A model generated the notes under the pieces. The model searched no databases, was not told where the DNA came from, and worked only from the letters and a program-made list of their open reading frames with translations. Position numbers and translations under genes: made by a program. A stretch of 64,000 bases of DNA from Streptomyces albospinus (GTDB lineage Bacteria; Actinomycetota; Actinomycetes; Streptomycetales; Streptomycetaceae), in contig NZ_BMRP01000017.1 of the NCBI RefSeq assembly GCF_014648695.1, positions 43,461 through 107,460 on the forward strand, given 5' to 3'. This document shows, piece by piece, positions 26,458 through 34,463 of this stretch (position 1 is the stretch's first letter; each line of letters begins with the position of its first letter).

Positions 26458-27602
26458 ATGAGTCAGGAGACATGCACGTTGGCGACCAAACTCATACGTG
26501 GGATGGGCAGCTCTTTCAAGACCTGCTCCTGCACCAGGCAAGGCCGATGCGCGCACCCGTACGCCATCCGCTACCGCGATGCTTCCGGCCGGCAGCGTGA
26601 AGAGACGGGCTATTCCACACAGCAGGGCGCCCTGGATCGCCTCACCGAGATCTACAACGAAAAGCGCAACACTCCCCGGCAGCAGGCCGAGCTGAAACGG
26701 GAGCTCGGAAAACAGCGCTTCGGTGAGTACGCGTCGGCATGGCTGGCCCGGCAGCGCCATTACACGGCAGGAAGCACCCGGACCGTCAATACATTACTCC
26801 AGGGCCAGATCCTCCCGGCACTGGAGTCACGTCGAATCAACACCTTCACCTCGACCGTTGTCGAGGACTTCATCATGTCGATGGAGGAGGGGGACGTAGG
26901 GCTCGCGACGCAGCAGAACGCGTTCGACACCCTCAAGAAGATCCTCCTCGACGCTCGACGCAAGGGTGCAATCTCCGAAGACCTCTTCGAGGGCGTCGTG
27001 CCGCCCGAGTACATTCCTCGGCAGGTCACCATCCCCACACTCGACGAGATCCACGCCCTCAAGGACGTGGCATCCGACGCGCTGCGCCTGCTCATCGACC
27101 TCATGTCCGGCTGCGGCCACCATAACGGCGAAGGGTACGCAGCGAACATCAACCGCATGGTCGCCGACGACGTCTACCGCATCACCGAGCAGATAGACGG
27201 CTTGAGCCGTGCAAAAGCACAGCTCAAGCACCGGAAACCCGGCGAGTTCCGGGAAGTTCCGATGCCCGCAACTGTTCGTGAGTCGCTGCTGATGTACGAG
27301 GCGAAGCACGGGGCAGACCCGGACGGCTACCTTCTCCGCACCCAGCGCAGCCCCTTCTGGGCTCACACCACCCTGCAATACCAGTGGGACGCAGCAAGGA
27401 AGAGGGCCGGCATCACCCGGAAGCTCAACCCGTATTCTCTCCGCCACTACTTCGCGTCCAACTGCCTCTCCAAGGGCATCCCCATCACGGACGTGGCCGA
27501 ATGGATGGCCACAAGAACATCGGCATGACGTTCCGCATCTATCGACACCTCATGCCTGCCTCCATCGGCCGGGCCGCCAAGGTTCTCAACGAGGGCCTTT
27601 AA
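26458..27602 (+). pseudogene. int: Tyrosine-type site-specific integrase, frameshifted
   Basis: A Streptomyces phage/ICE-type integrase. It has an N-terminal SSFKTCSC...GRCAHPYAIRYRDASGR domain, a SAM-like core-binding domain (FGEYASAWLARQRHYTAGS), and a catalytic domain. In the latter, GCGHHNGEGYAANIN should read GCGxRNGE, so the first catalytic Arg is His222 (codon CAT at 27121). SLRHYFASN holds the second Arg. One base is missing near 27508, where ATGGCCAC should be ATGGGCCAC. The frame stops at 27528, while GHKNIGMTFRIYRHLMP with the nucleophile Tyr continues in the next frame to 27602. Two independent defects suggest a dead enzyme. It lies right beside attL. Confidence 0.88.
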
Positions 27603-27606
27603 CACG

Positions 27607-27644
27607 CCTGAAGGGGGCCGAGCATCCGCTCGGCCCCCTTCAGG
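27607..27644. terminator. Perfect bidirectional terminator between int and xis
   Basis: A 17-bp perfect stem (left arm from CCTGAAGGGGG to 27623) with a 4-nt loop lies between the convergent int and xis relics. The strong symmetry suggests it still works in both directions. Confidence 0.85.
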
Positions 27645-27814
27645 TGACCCTCTGCTGTTCCGCCCACCGATCCAGATCTTCGATCCGGAACTTCAGCTTG
27701 CCACCGAAGTAGTACCGCGGAATCCCGTGCCGACGAGACTCTTCGGTACATCCATCGGGGCGTCATGTCGAGGTACTGCGCAGCGTCGCTTATACCTACG
27801 TATCGACGGTCCAT
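27640..27814 (-). pseudogene. xis: Excisionase (MerR-type HTH), frameshifted
   Basis: The start MDRRYVGISDAAQYLDMTPR followed by WMYR is the DNA-binding helix-turn-helix of actinobacterial excisionases. The expected continuation (IPRYYFGGKLKFRIEDLDRW, then AEQQRVT and a stop at 27640) is present but in the next frame. One extra base near 27742 breaks the gene. Restored, it would be ~57 residues, a normal Xis size. Orientation is convergent to int, unlike the usual co-directional xis-int pair. Confidence 0.75.
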
Positions 27815-27992
27815 CGATCCCTCCTTGCCGTTGCCGGCTTAAGGTTAATCGCAGATCCCGGCCGAACCTCATGGACGGGCATGCCGAGTCTTGGCATCGG
27901 CAGACGGGCAGCTCGCGGAAGCGATAGCGGCGCCTTGCGCATAGACCACTTGAGCCCGCTCAGGCTAAACCTGCTGCGGGCATGAGGGCCAC

Positions 27993-28055
27993 ATGCGCGT
28001 CAAGTACAAGGAGACGGCGCGGGGCGGGCTGGCGGTGAACATCATCGAGTGCTGA
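27993..28055 (+). pseudogene. 3' fragment of L-serine dehydratase (sdaA-like)
   Basis: Twenty codons ending in a stop read VKYKETARGGLAVNIIEC, which matches the conserved extreme C-terminus of iron-sulfur L-serine ammonia-lyases (KYKETARGGLAVN type). Nothing upstream in frame extends the match. Only the final ~60 bp of the gene are present, which suggests a recombination or attachment-site scar. Confidence 0.6.
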
Positions 28056-28127
28056 GGGAAGAGGTCCTGACCAGCGTTTTCGTCTCTTTCAGCGCTGTCA
28101 GGGCCTTCCCTGCTTACGCGGCGGAAC

Positions 28128-28176
28128 GTCCCTGAAAAGTCCCTCGGACAGAGCTGAAAGTCCCTGAAAAGTCCCT
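28128..28176 (+). repeat. Iteron-like GTCCCTGAAAAGTCCCT repeats
   Basis: The 17-mer GTCCCTGAAAAGTCCCT occurs at 28128-28144 and 28160-28176, giving four GTCCCT units. The spacing (32 bp, about three helical turns) suits protein-binding sites such as integrase arm sites or replication iterons. Confidence 0.6.
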
Positions 28177-28354
28177 GAGCAATCCCAGTGAGCAGGGCTC
28201 CAGCGGGCACATTCTCCGGCGACGCGAAGCACCGTCAGTCCGCCGGATGCTCATCTGTGCACCAGCCACGTGAGGTGTCCGGGGCTGCCAGCCCTTGTGG
28301 TGCCCACGCCTGTGGCGGCCTCTTCGTCATGACAGCGGTGGAACTCTGGACCTG

Positions 28355-28445
28355 GTGATCCCCGCACCCCACAGGCGTGGCCCGTGCTGGCTTGCTCTAC
28401 TCTGTGTCGCAGTTCTGTGCTATCCACACCTGCGGGGGTGGTCCC
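28355..28445 (+). repeat. Two degenerate type I-E CRISPR-like repeats (weak)
   Basis: The 29-bp segments at 28355-28383 (GTGATCCCCGCACC...) and 28417-28445 (GTGCTATCCACACC...GGTCCC) each resemble the actinobacterial I-E repeat GTGCTCCCCGC...GGTCCC. Their starts are 62 bp apart, close to the usual 61. They match each other only partly, there is no third copy, and no cas gene is in the window. Confidence 0.2.
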
Positions 28446-28813
28446 TTTAGCGGCTTGCCCCGGGCCACTCAGTCCGGGACCCTCCCGGCGATGACGGCGC
28501 CGGGCCATAGCTGCCTGGGGCGGGAGATCGCTCTTTCTCGGCAGACCAGTCGACCTGGTGGGAGCGGTGCCTTACCTCACGCCGACCGTGGTGTTCGCAC
28601 CAGTGGTGTTCCGCCCAGTCCTTGCTGGTCGCTGCACCGTTGACGAACACCAGGTCCTGGCGAGGGTGCACGGGACCGGGGGCGTCTTCCAAGCCGCGCT
28701 ACGCGAAGTCAACCAGGGGGTGATACTCGTCGACTCCGAGCTTCTGCCGGAATAAATACCTCCTGGGACGGATTGTTAGATCTCAGTGATCGAGGTGGAG
28801 TCGGGGGAGGCCT

Positions 28814-29731
28814 ATGAGCAGCCTGAAGGCGTTCAGGGTGAGCGGCGGGCAGGCTGCGGAGATTCCGGGCTCGTCCGTGGCGCTGGAGCGTCATTTGCAG
28901 TCGCTGATCGAGGGCAGCATGGAGGCGATGCTGGGCATCCGCTTCCTGGTGAGTGAGTACGCGACGGGCCGGCACCGGGGCCGGATCGACTCCCTGGGCC
29001 TGGACGAGAACGGGACGCCGGTCATCGTGGAGTACAAGCGCTCCCGCGACCAGAATGTGACGAATCAGGCGCTGTCGTATCTGTCGTGGCTCCATGACCA
29101 TCACCATGAGTTCGAGAACCTGGTCAAGGAGAAGCTCGGCACCGAAGCGGCCGAGGCGATCGACTGGAGCAATCCCCGACTCGTCTGCATCGCCGGGGAC
29201 TTCACTCACCATGACACGGTTGCGATCGAGATGATCGGCCGTCGTATCGACCTGGTGAGTTATCGGGTCTTCGACGATGTGCTGACGCTGCAGCTGGTGG
29301 CCTCCGTTGCTGGCGCTGCGGCTCCGGCTCGGGGAAAGGCACCCATCGCGACCCAAGTCTCCAGTGCGGCTTCGCCGAAGTCGGTGCAGCAGTACCTCGA
29401 CGAGTCGCCGCCGGATCTCCAGGATCTGTACGCGGGCCTCGACGAGGTGCTCCTGTCGCACGAGGATGTTCGGAAAGAGCCGCTGCTGCACTACATCGCG
29501 TACCGGCGGATCAAAAATGTCGCCACAGTGCGCGTCCAGCCGCGGAACCGAATGCTCGTGGTCAACCTGAGGTTGGACCCGGATGCGGTGGAGCTGGAGG
29601 AGGGCTTCTCCCGGGACGTACGCGGTCTGGGCTGCCTCGGGATCAAGGATGGCGTCGAGGTGCGGATCAGATCGGGTGAGGATCTCGCACCAGCCGGTGA
29701 CCTCATCCGGCAGAGCGCCGAAGCGGGCTGA
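28814..29731 (+). CDS. NucS-like endonuclease-fold protein with DUF5655
   Basis: A 305-residue cytoplasmic protein. The N-terminal half is a PD-(D/E)xK nuclease-like domain. HLQSLIEGSMEAMLGIRFL is the helix before the core, GRIDSLGLDENGTPVIVEYKRS gives Asp...Glu-x-Lys, and NVTNQALSYLSWL is the following helix with the family Gln. The C-terminal ~110 residues (SVQQYLDESPPDLQDLYAGLDEVLLSH...) match DUF5655, which usually ends such proteins. RBS GGGGGAGG lies before the ATG. It stands alone, with its own hairpin downstream. Related genes are frequent in islands; a DNA-cleaving defence role is possible but unproven. Confidence 0.82.
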   Translation: MSSLKAFRVSGGQAAEIPGSSVALERHLQSLIEGSMEAMLGIRFLVSEYATGRHRGRIDSLGLDENGTPVIVEYKRSRDQNVTNQALSYLSWLHDHHHEFENLVKEKLGTEAAEAIDWSNPRLVCIAGDFTHHDTVAIEMIGRRIDLVSYRVFDDVLTLQLVASVAGAAAPARGKAPIATQVSSAASPKSVQQYLDESPPDLQDLYAGLDEVLLSHEDVRKEPLLHYIAYRRIKNVATVRVQPRNRMLVVNLRLDPDAVELEEGFSRDVRGLGCLGIKDGVEVRIRSGEDLAPAGDLIRQSAEAG

Positions 29732-29748
29732 GTAGAAGTCAAGGGTGC

Positions 29749-29776
29749 TTGCGTCATCGGGTTTTCGATGGCGCAA
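29749..29776 (+). terminator. Terminator of the DUF5655 gene
   Basis: An 11-bp stem with one mismatch (TTGCGTCATCG/CGATGGCGCAA) and a GGTTTT loop starts 18 bp past the stop codon. Confidence 0.6.
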
Positions 29777-29978
29777 CCACCTTGTTCTGTGTTCGGGCCC
29801 GGTCTGCCCGGGTGTGCTGTTCTCATTCCTCGGGGCCAGCGAGGGTGAAGTCGTCCTGGGTCAGGGCGCCTTGGGGGTGCGCTTCAACTGGTGCAGTGGG
29901 GTTTTTCGATCTGCGGAGTATTCCTCAGTGTTCGGGTCGGTTGCTCTCTCATGGCTACCTGACGGATTGACGCTCACG

Positions 29979-30011
29979 ATCCGGCCTCCCCCCGCGCGGG
30001 GGAGGCCGGAT
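29979..30011. terminator. Strong perfect hairpin upstream of the membrane protein gene
   Basis: A 14-bp perfect stem (ATCCGGCCTCCCCC and complement) with a 5-nt loop. With no gene directly before it, it may insulate 30090 or mark the end of a deleted gene. Confidence 0.7.
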
Positions 30012-30089
30012 GATCCGTGGGATGGATGTGATCAGCGCGGGTGACGGGGAGTCTTGGAGTGTCGGCAATCCGGATATACGGGGGTCACG

Positions 30090-31223
30090 GTGGTTGTTCC
30101 TGCGAACTCGGAGGTAGGCGGCGTTCCTGGGCCACCGGCCGTAAGCCCACGGCGGATGTTGTGGTGGCGGCGGTGGCCCGTGTGGGCGCCCGTGGCAGCC
30201 GCATCCTGGGGCGTGTTGTACGCCGCTGTCGAGGTCACCTGGGCGGTGACGGGCACCACCGTGCAATGGAAGGAGCACTCCGCGTACGCGCCAAGGGTCC
30301 AGCTCTTCCTGGCGGCCCTCGCGCTCCTGGCCGGCGGCGCCTGCCTGGCCAGCACCCGAACGCTCGCCAAGCTCGGCCGGGTTGTGGTGGCGACGGCACT
30401 GATCGTGGCGCTCCCGGTCTTCGTCGTGGGAATGAACGGGCTGCCGATCTATTTCGTGACGATTGCGACGCTCTCGGGGATCGAGAGCGCCACCGGGCTG
30501 GCCCAGGTGCTGCTGAACACGGCCGGCGCCGCCCTCCTGCTCCTCGTCGGATTGTCGTACCGCCGACGGCTGCGCGGAGACTGCCCGCGATGCGGGCGGC
30601 CGCACGCCGGCACCAGCGACGGCCCGCTTGCCCACCCAGCCGCCTCCCGAACCCCGAGGCGGACCCGCATCGCGGTGTACCTGCTCATGTGCGGACTGCT
30701 GCCGTGGGCGGGAACCAAGACCATCTGGACGCTGGGCGGCAACGCGCTCGGCGTCGCGGGCGATGATTGGCAGAGGACGTCGATCGCCAGCGCGTCGGGG
30801 CCGTCGAAGGCAACCGCGTCGGCGGGGATCGACGTGACCGTGCTGGCCGCGATGGTCGGGATCTTCCTGCTGCTGGGGCTGCTGTACGTGTGGGGGCAGG
30901 TGTTCCCCCGCTGGACGCTGTTCTTGTCCGGACGACGGGTCCCGCGCCTGCTGCCGTTGATTCCAGCCTGGCTGACCGGTATCCCACTGGCGATGTACGG
31001 GGCCGCCCTCCTCATCATGGCCCCGCTCATGGCTGCCGGTGTGCTGCCCAAGATCAAGCCGGACCCGCCGTTCACCACCAGCTCGGGGATCACCTGGTTT
31101 GTCGAGTTCGGCGGCCTGGCATTCGCCGGTCTGGGCATCGGCCTCATCGTGGCCGCCCGCTCCTATGCCGCCCGCACCCACCCCGTCTGTGCCAGCGCCA
31201 CGGCAACGATGCGGCCCGGGTAG
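30090..31223 (+). CDS. Polytopic membrane protein, unknown function
   Basis: A 377-residue integral membrane protein with about eight hydrophobic helices, including WAPVAAASWGVLYAAVEVTW, LFLAALALLAGGACLA, VVATALIVALPVFVVGM, VYLLMCGLLPWAGTK, VTVLAAMVGIFLLLGLLYVWG and GLAFAGLGIGLIVAARSY. A cytoplasmic loop after helix four holds CPRCGRP, a half zinc-ribbon. Similar multi-helix proteins occur scattered in Streptomyces, often near sigma factors; I cannot name the function. The GTG at 30090 has GGGGG upstream; a TTG earlier is less likely. Confidence 0.65.
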   Translation: MVVPANSEVGGVPGPPAVSPRRMLWWRRWPVWAPVAAASWGVLYAAVEVTWAVTGTTVQWKEHSAYAPRVQLFLAALALLAGGACLASTRTLAKLGRVVVATALIVALPVFVVGMNGLPIYFVTIATLSGIESATGLAQVLLNTAGAALLLLVGLSYRRRLRGDCPRCGRPHAGTSDGPLAHPAASRTPRRTRIAVYLLMCGLLPWAGTKTIWTLGGNALGVAGDDWQRTSIASASGPSKATASAGIDVTVLAAMVGIFLLLGLLYVWGQVFPRWTLFLSGRRVPRLLPLIPAWLTGIPLAMYGAALLIMAPLMAAGVLPKIKPDPPFTTSSGITWFVEFGGLAFAGLGIGLIVAARSYAARTHPVCASATATMRPG

Positions 31224-31412
31224 TCGGTATCGGAATGTCAGCTTCCTGCTGGCGATCGACGCGCAGTTGGCGGCGGCTCCCGATCGAAGCGCTCAAGTGC
31301 ATCGCGTCAAGCCGCTCCCTTCCTGGACTGAATGGCCCAGCTGTCAGAGGGGGTTGACGTCCATGGCCGACCGGGTGTGTCAATTTAACAGCTGATCTTG
31401 TTTGTTGAGTGG

Positions 31413-31665
31413 TCAGTTGTTGCTCGGGGTCAGGCGGCCCTCGAAGGCGATCTGGAACGCGTTGAGGGGTGCCTTCCAGCGCATGGTCCACCGCTTGCGG
31501 CCCTTCCCCGTCGGGTCCAGGCTCATCAGCGCCATGTAGATGCACTTGAGGGCGGCGGCCTCGTTGGGGAAATGTCCGCGGGCGCGGACGGCCTTGCGGA
31601 TGCGGGCGTTGACGTTCTCGATCGCGTTCGTGCTGCAGATGACCTTGCGTATCTCGACGTCGAAG
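31413..31665 (-). pseudogene. IS256-family transposase, C-terminal fragment
   Basis: About 84 codons with the conserved mutator/IS256 end: ICSTNAIENVNARIRKAVRA, then HFPNEAAALKCIYMALMSLD and MRWKAPLNAFQIAFEGRL. The first ~320 residues, including the two catalytic Asp, are absent. The fragment is joined directly to a vgb relic on the same strand, so the element probably inserted into, and was later deleted with, part of that gene. No terminal inverted repeat is clearly visible. Confidence 0.8.
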
Positions 31666-31675
31666 GAGAGGAAGG

Positions 31676-32180
31676 GGGGCGATCCGCCCGATCTGGCCTG
31701 CGCCGATCTCAACGAACCACATGGCGTCATCGGCGCCTGCGGTGATGCCGACCGGGGCGGCGGCGGGGGTGGGCAGCGGGTGGACGGCGATGTCACCGCC
31801 GGGTTCCGATCGTGCCGATCGCGTTGGCCTGGTTCATCGTGAACCACAGCCTGCCGTCGGGGCCGGCGGCGATGGCTGAGGGGAAGGCTCCCGTGAGCGG
31901 GAGCGGGAGCTTCGGTGACCTGACCACCAGTCGTGATGCCGCCGATGCGGTCGACGCTGGCCTCGGTGAACCACAGTGCGTCATCGGGTCCGGTCGCGAT
32001 CCCGAACGGCCCGGCGTCCGGTGTGGGCAGTGCGAATGATTCGGCCTGTCCGGTGGTGGTGATGCGGCCGATCCGATGGGCGCGGAATTCGGTGAACCAC
32101 AGGGCGTCGTCGGGTGCGGCGGTGATGATCGACGGTCCGGGCGCGCCTACCGGAAACTGAAGGTGACGGACCGGAGCGCC
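31676..32180 (-). pseudogene. Virginiamycin B lyase (Vgb-like) remnant
   Basis: Blades of a Vgb-type beta-propeller are readable: APDDALWFTEFRAHRIGRIT, then GPDDALWFTEASVDRIGGIT, GPDGRLWFTMNQANAIGTIG and MWFVEIGAGQIGRI. They lie in three frames, with shifts near 31918 and 31803. Four blades remain of seven. Intact Vgb linearises streptogramin B antibiotics by an elimination reaction. The 3' part is cut by an IS256 fragment. It is a dead resistance-type gene. Confidence 0.78.
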
Positions 32181-32355
32181 GCCGTCGTGACGGCGTTGGA
32201 ACGGGGCTTGCTCCCCCCACCGACGGGCGTTAGACGCGTTGCCCCGGGACGCTTTCGCTGCCGGATGCCGCCGCTGACGTGCCGTCAAGGCGCGTGAGCG
32301 GGAACGGGTGGTGCCCGCTGTACCCGGTGTCAGTGGCGGCGGCTAGGCTCTCGGC

Positions 32356-33357
32356 GTGACGCAGACAGCAGTTCCCCCAGGCTGGTATCAGGATCCGTAC
32401 GGTGCGCCGGTTGTGCGCTGGTGGGACGGCTATCGCTGGACCGAACACACCCAGGCGTCGCCGCCGCCCGCGCCGCAGGCCCCGGTGTACGCGCAGCCGG
32501 CCGCCCCGGCACCCGCGTATCCGCAACCGCCGGCCCAGCAGCAGTATCCGCCGCAGGCGCCCGCCCAGCAGCAGTACCCGCAGGCCCCGGCTCAGCAGGA
32601 GCAGTACGCCCAGGCGGCGCCGGCTCAGCAACAGCAATACCCGCAGGTCCCGGCTCAGCAACAGTACCCGCAGGCGGCGCCGGCTCAACAGCAGCAGTAC
32701 GCGCAACCGCAGTACCCGCAGCCACAGCCGGCCTATCAGCAGGCGGGCGGCGGTCCCGAGGCCCTGCTGTCGGCCGAGATCTTCAGGGTCGACCAGGACT
32801 TCAAGTGGGTCGACATCAGCACCAGTTACGCGGTCTGCGATCAGCAGGGCAACCAGATCGGTTCGGTCGCTGAGACCGGCCAGAACGCCGCTCGCAAGGC
32901 GCTGCGCTTCATGAGCAGCATGGACCGCTACCTCTCCCGCAAGTTCGAGATCCGGGACGCGGCCGGTGTCCCGTTCCTGGTGCTGAGCCGAGGTACCAAG
33001 GTCCTCAAGGCCCGGGTGGCGGTCGCCCGCCCGGACGGGTCGCCGGTGGGCGAGATTGTCCAGCAGGAAGTGATCGGCCGGATCAGCTTCGACCTGGTGG
33101 CCAACGGCCACACCGTCGGGCACATCCGAGCGGAGAACTGGATCCACTTCAGCTTTACGATCACCGACCACACGGGTACGCCGGTGGCCCGGATCGCCCG
33201 GACGCTGCTCGACGTGATCCTGGAAGGCATCGGTGGCCAGGACTACTACTACATCCAGGTACTGCGTCCGATGGACGAACCCCTGCGCTCGCTGGCGCTG
33301 GCGGGTGCGCTCACCGTGGACACCATGCTCAAGCCCGACAAGGACGGCAACGCCTAG
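32356..33357 (+). CDS. DUF2510/LURP-one (scramblase-like) protein
   Basis: A 333-residue protein. Residues 8-31 (PGWYQDPYGAPVVRWWDGYRWTEHT) are a DUF2510 module. Residues ~35-135 are a Pro/Gln/Ala/Tyr-rich low-complexity tract built on repeats of the type YPQAPAQQQ. The C-terminal ~190 residues (LLSAEIFRVDQDFKWVDIS... SFTITDHTGTPVARIAR) form a LURP-one/tubby-like scramblase beta-barrel. It has no signal peptide; DUF2510 is common on membrane-associated actinobacterial proteins. It starts with GTG. The role is unknown. Confidence 0.82.
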   Translation: MTQTAVPPGWYQDPYGAPVVRWWDGYRWTEHTQASPPPAPQAPVYAQPAAPAPAYPQPPAQQQYPPQAPAQQQYPQAPAQQEQYAQAAPAQQQQYPQVPAQQQYPQAAPAQQQQYAQPQYPQPQPAYQQAGGGPEALLSAEIFRVDQDFKWVDISTSYAVCDQQGNQIGSVAETGQNAARKALRFMSSMDRYLSRKFEIRDAAGVPFLVLSRGTKVLKARVAVARPDGSPVGEIVQQEVIGRISFDLVANGHTVGHIRAENWIHFSFTITDHTGTPVARIARTLLDVILEGIGGQDYYYIQVLRPMDEPLRSLALAGALTVDTMLKPDKDGNA

Positions 33358-33583
33358 ATGAATGAGTCCGATGGGATGGGCGAGGATGCGGGGGAACCTC
33401 GGGCAGCACGCAGATAAACCAGCCCCAGACCAATCTTCCTCGTCAGTCGATGGTCGCCGACCTACGGCGGTACCAAGAGGAGGGGCTCACCCTTCCGTCC
33501 GGAGAGTGGACCCTCAACTGCCCGCTTCGCGGCGGGCATGAACCCCACCCCACCGCTGGCGCCTGCCACTACCGTGGGCTGCC

Positions 33584-34297
33584 ATGACTGACGACAACAT
33601 CTGGGACTATCCCCCCGACACCCCCACAGCCCACACCGGCACGTTTCGCCTGACGATGATCGAGCGGCCCTTTCCCGGCGCATGCGGCTCTCTGCCTCCC
33701 CATGACCACGCCCGAGCTCGTGAGATCGCCGCAAGCCTCACCACCGTCGAGGAGATCACCGCCGAGCTGGAATCCCGCCGCGCCGGCGACGAGTTCCCTC
33801 ACGAGACGCGGGCCGATCTCGAACAGATCCAAGTCGGCTGCTGGGGACCGGTTGCCGAGATCACAGATGCAGCCTTCGCGCACCGCGGCGAGTTCACCCC
33901 CTTGGCCGACCACACCGAAGCCCTGGCCAAGCTGCATCCCAACGCGGCACTCATCGGATCAGCCACCGTCGACTTCTCCATCCGCTACCGGTGCTTCCTC
34001 TTCATTCACCCCGACGGAACCCGTCTGTGGGCCGATGGATGGGCCGGTGAAGACCCATGGACCGTCGACGGGAACGTCCACGACATCATCGACGCCTTCG
34101 CCGCCCACAACGCCCTGGAAGACGTCGACTTCAACGCTGACGTAGAACCCCGCACCATGGCCTGGAGCGAGCTGGAAGACGCCATCTTGCGCACCGTCAT
34201 GCCCGTCAGGTGGCACGAAGGGATGCTGTCCACCTTCCGTGTGCGGCGTCCCCGAGAGGTGGCCGTGAACCTGGAGGAGACCTGGCTCGAAGAGTAA
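33584..34297 (+). CDS. Hypothetical acidic protein
   Basis: A 237-residue soluble acidic protein, not matched to any family I know. It has an Asp/Pro-rich start (MTDDNIWDYPPDTPTAHTG), a helical middle with TTVEEITAELESRR, a beta-rich core (ATVDFSIRYRCFLFIHPDGTRLWADGW) and a C-terminus rich in Glu and Trp (NLEETWLEE). There are no hydrophobic segments. It lies 166 bp upstream of the sortase-anchored gene on the same strand. If that product is a toxin, this could be its cytoplasmic partner, but only position and acidity support that. Confidence 0.6.
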   Translation: MTDDNIWDYPPDTPTAHTGTFRLTMIERPFPGACGSLPPHDHARAREIAASLTTVEEITAELESRRAGDEFPHETRADLEQIQVGCWGPVAEITDAAFAHRGEFTPLADHTEALAKLHPNAALIGSATVDFSIRYRCFLFIHPDGTRLWADGWAGEDPWTVDGNVHDIIDAFAAHNALEDVDFNADVEPRTMAWSELEDAILRTVMPVRWHEGMLSTFRVRRPREVAVNLEETWLEE

Positions 34298-34463
34298 CGA
34301 TCCGACCACAACGGCTTGTTGGCCGAAACAATCGTCCGCTTCTCACGCCTCTGAGGCGGGGACGAGTCTAAGGTTGGCAAGTCGCCGGCGCCGCGCTCTT
34401 TCGAGACGACTCGGAAGCCCTACGCGGCGCGTCTGGCACGAGCTTCTCAGGGGGAGAGACTAC

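Larger units (their letters stand above)
27815..28813. other. 1-kb gene-poor region behind xis
   Basis: No full gene is supported here. The region holds an sdaA 3' fragment (27993-28055), a hairpin-like stretch near 28071-28103 (CCTGAC...GTCAGG), repeated GTCCCT units (28128-28176) and two degenerate 29-bp repeat-like segments (28355, 28417). Short open frames on both strands show no homology that I recognise. Confidence 0.55.
29732..30089. other. 358-bp intergenic region with two terminators
   Basis: No gene is supported. Two hairpins (29749-29776 and 29979-30011) bracket an A/T-richer stretch that could hold the promoter of the next gene. Confidence 0.5.

Noticed and set aside
28447..28692. 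Open frame with DLVFVNGAATSKDW on the minus strand
   Set aside because: No homology recognised, no clear RBS and no continuing domain; left as gene-poor DNA.
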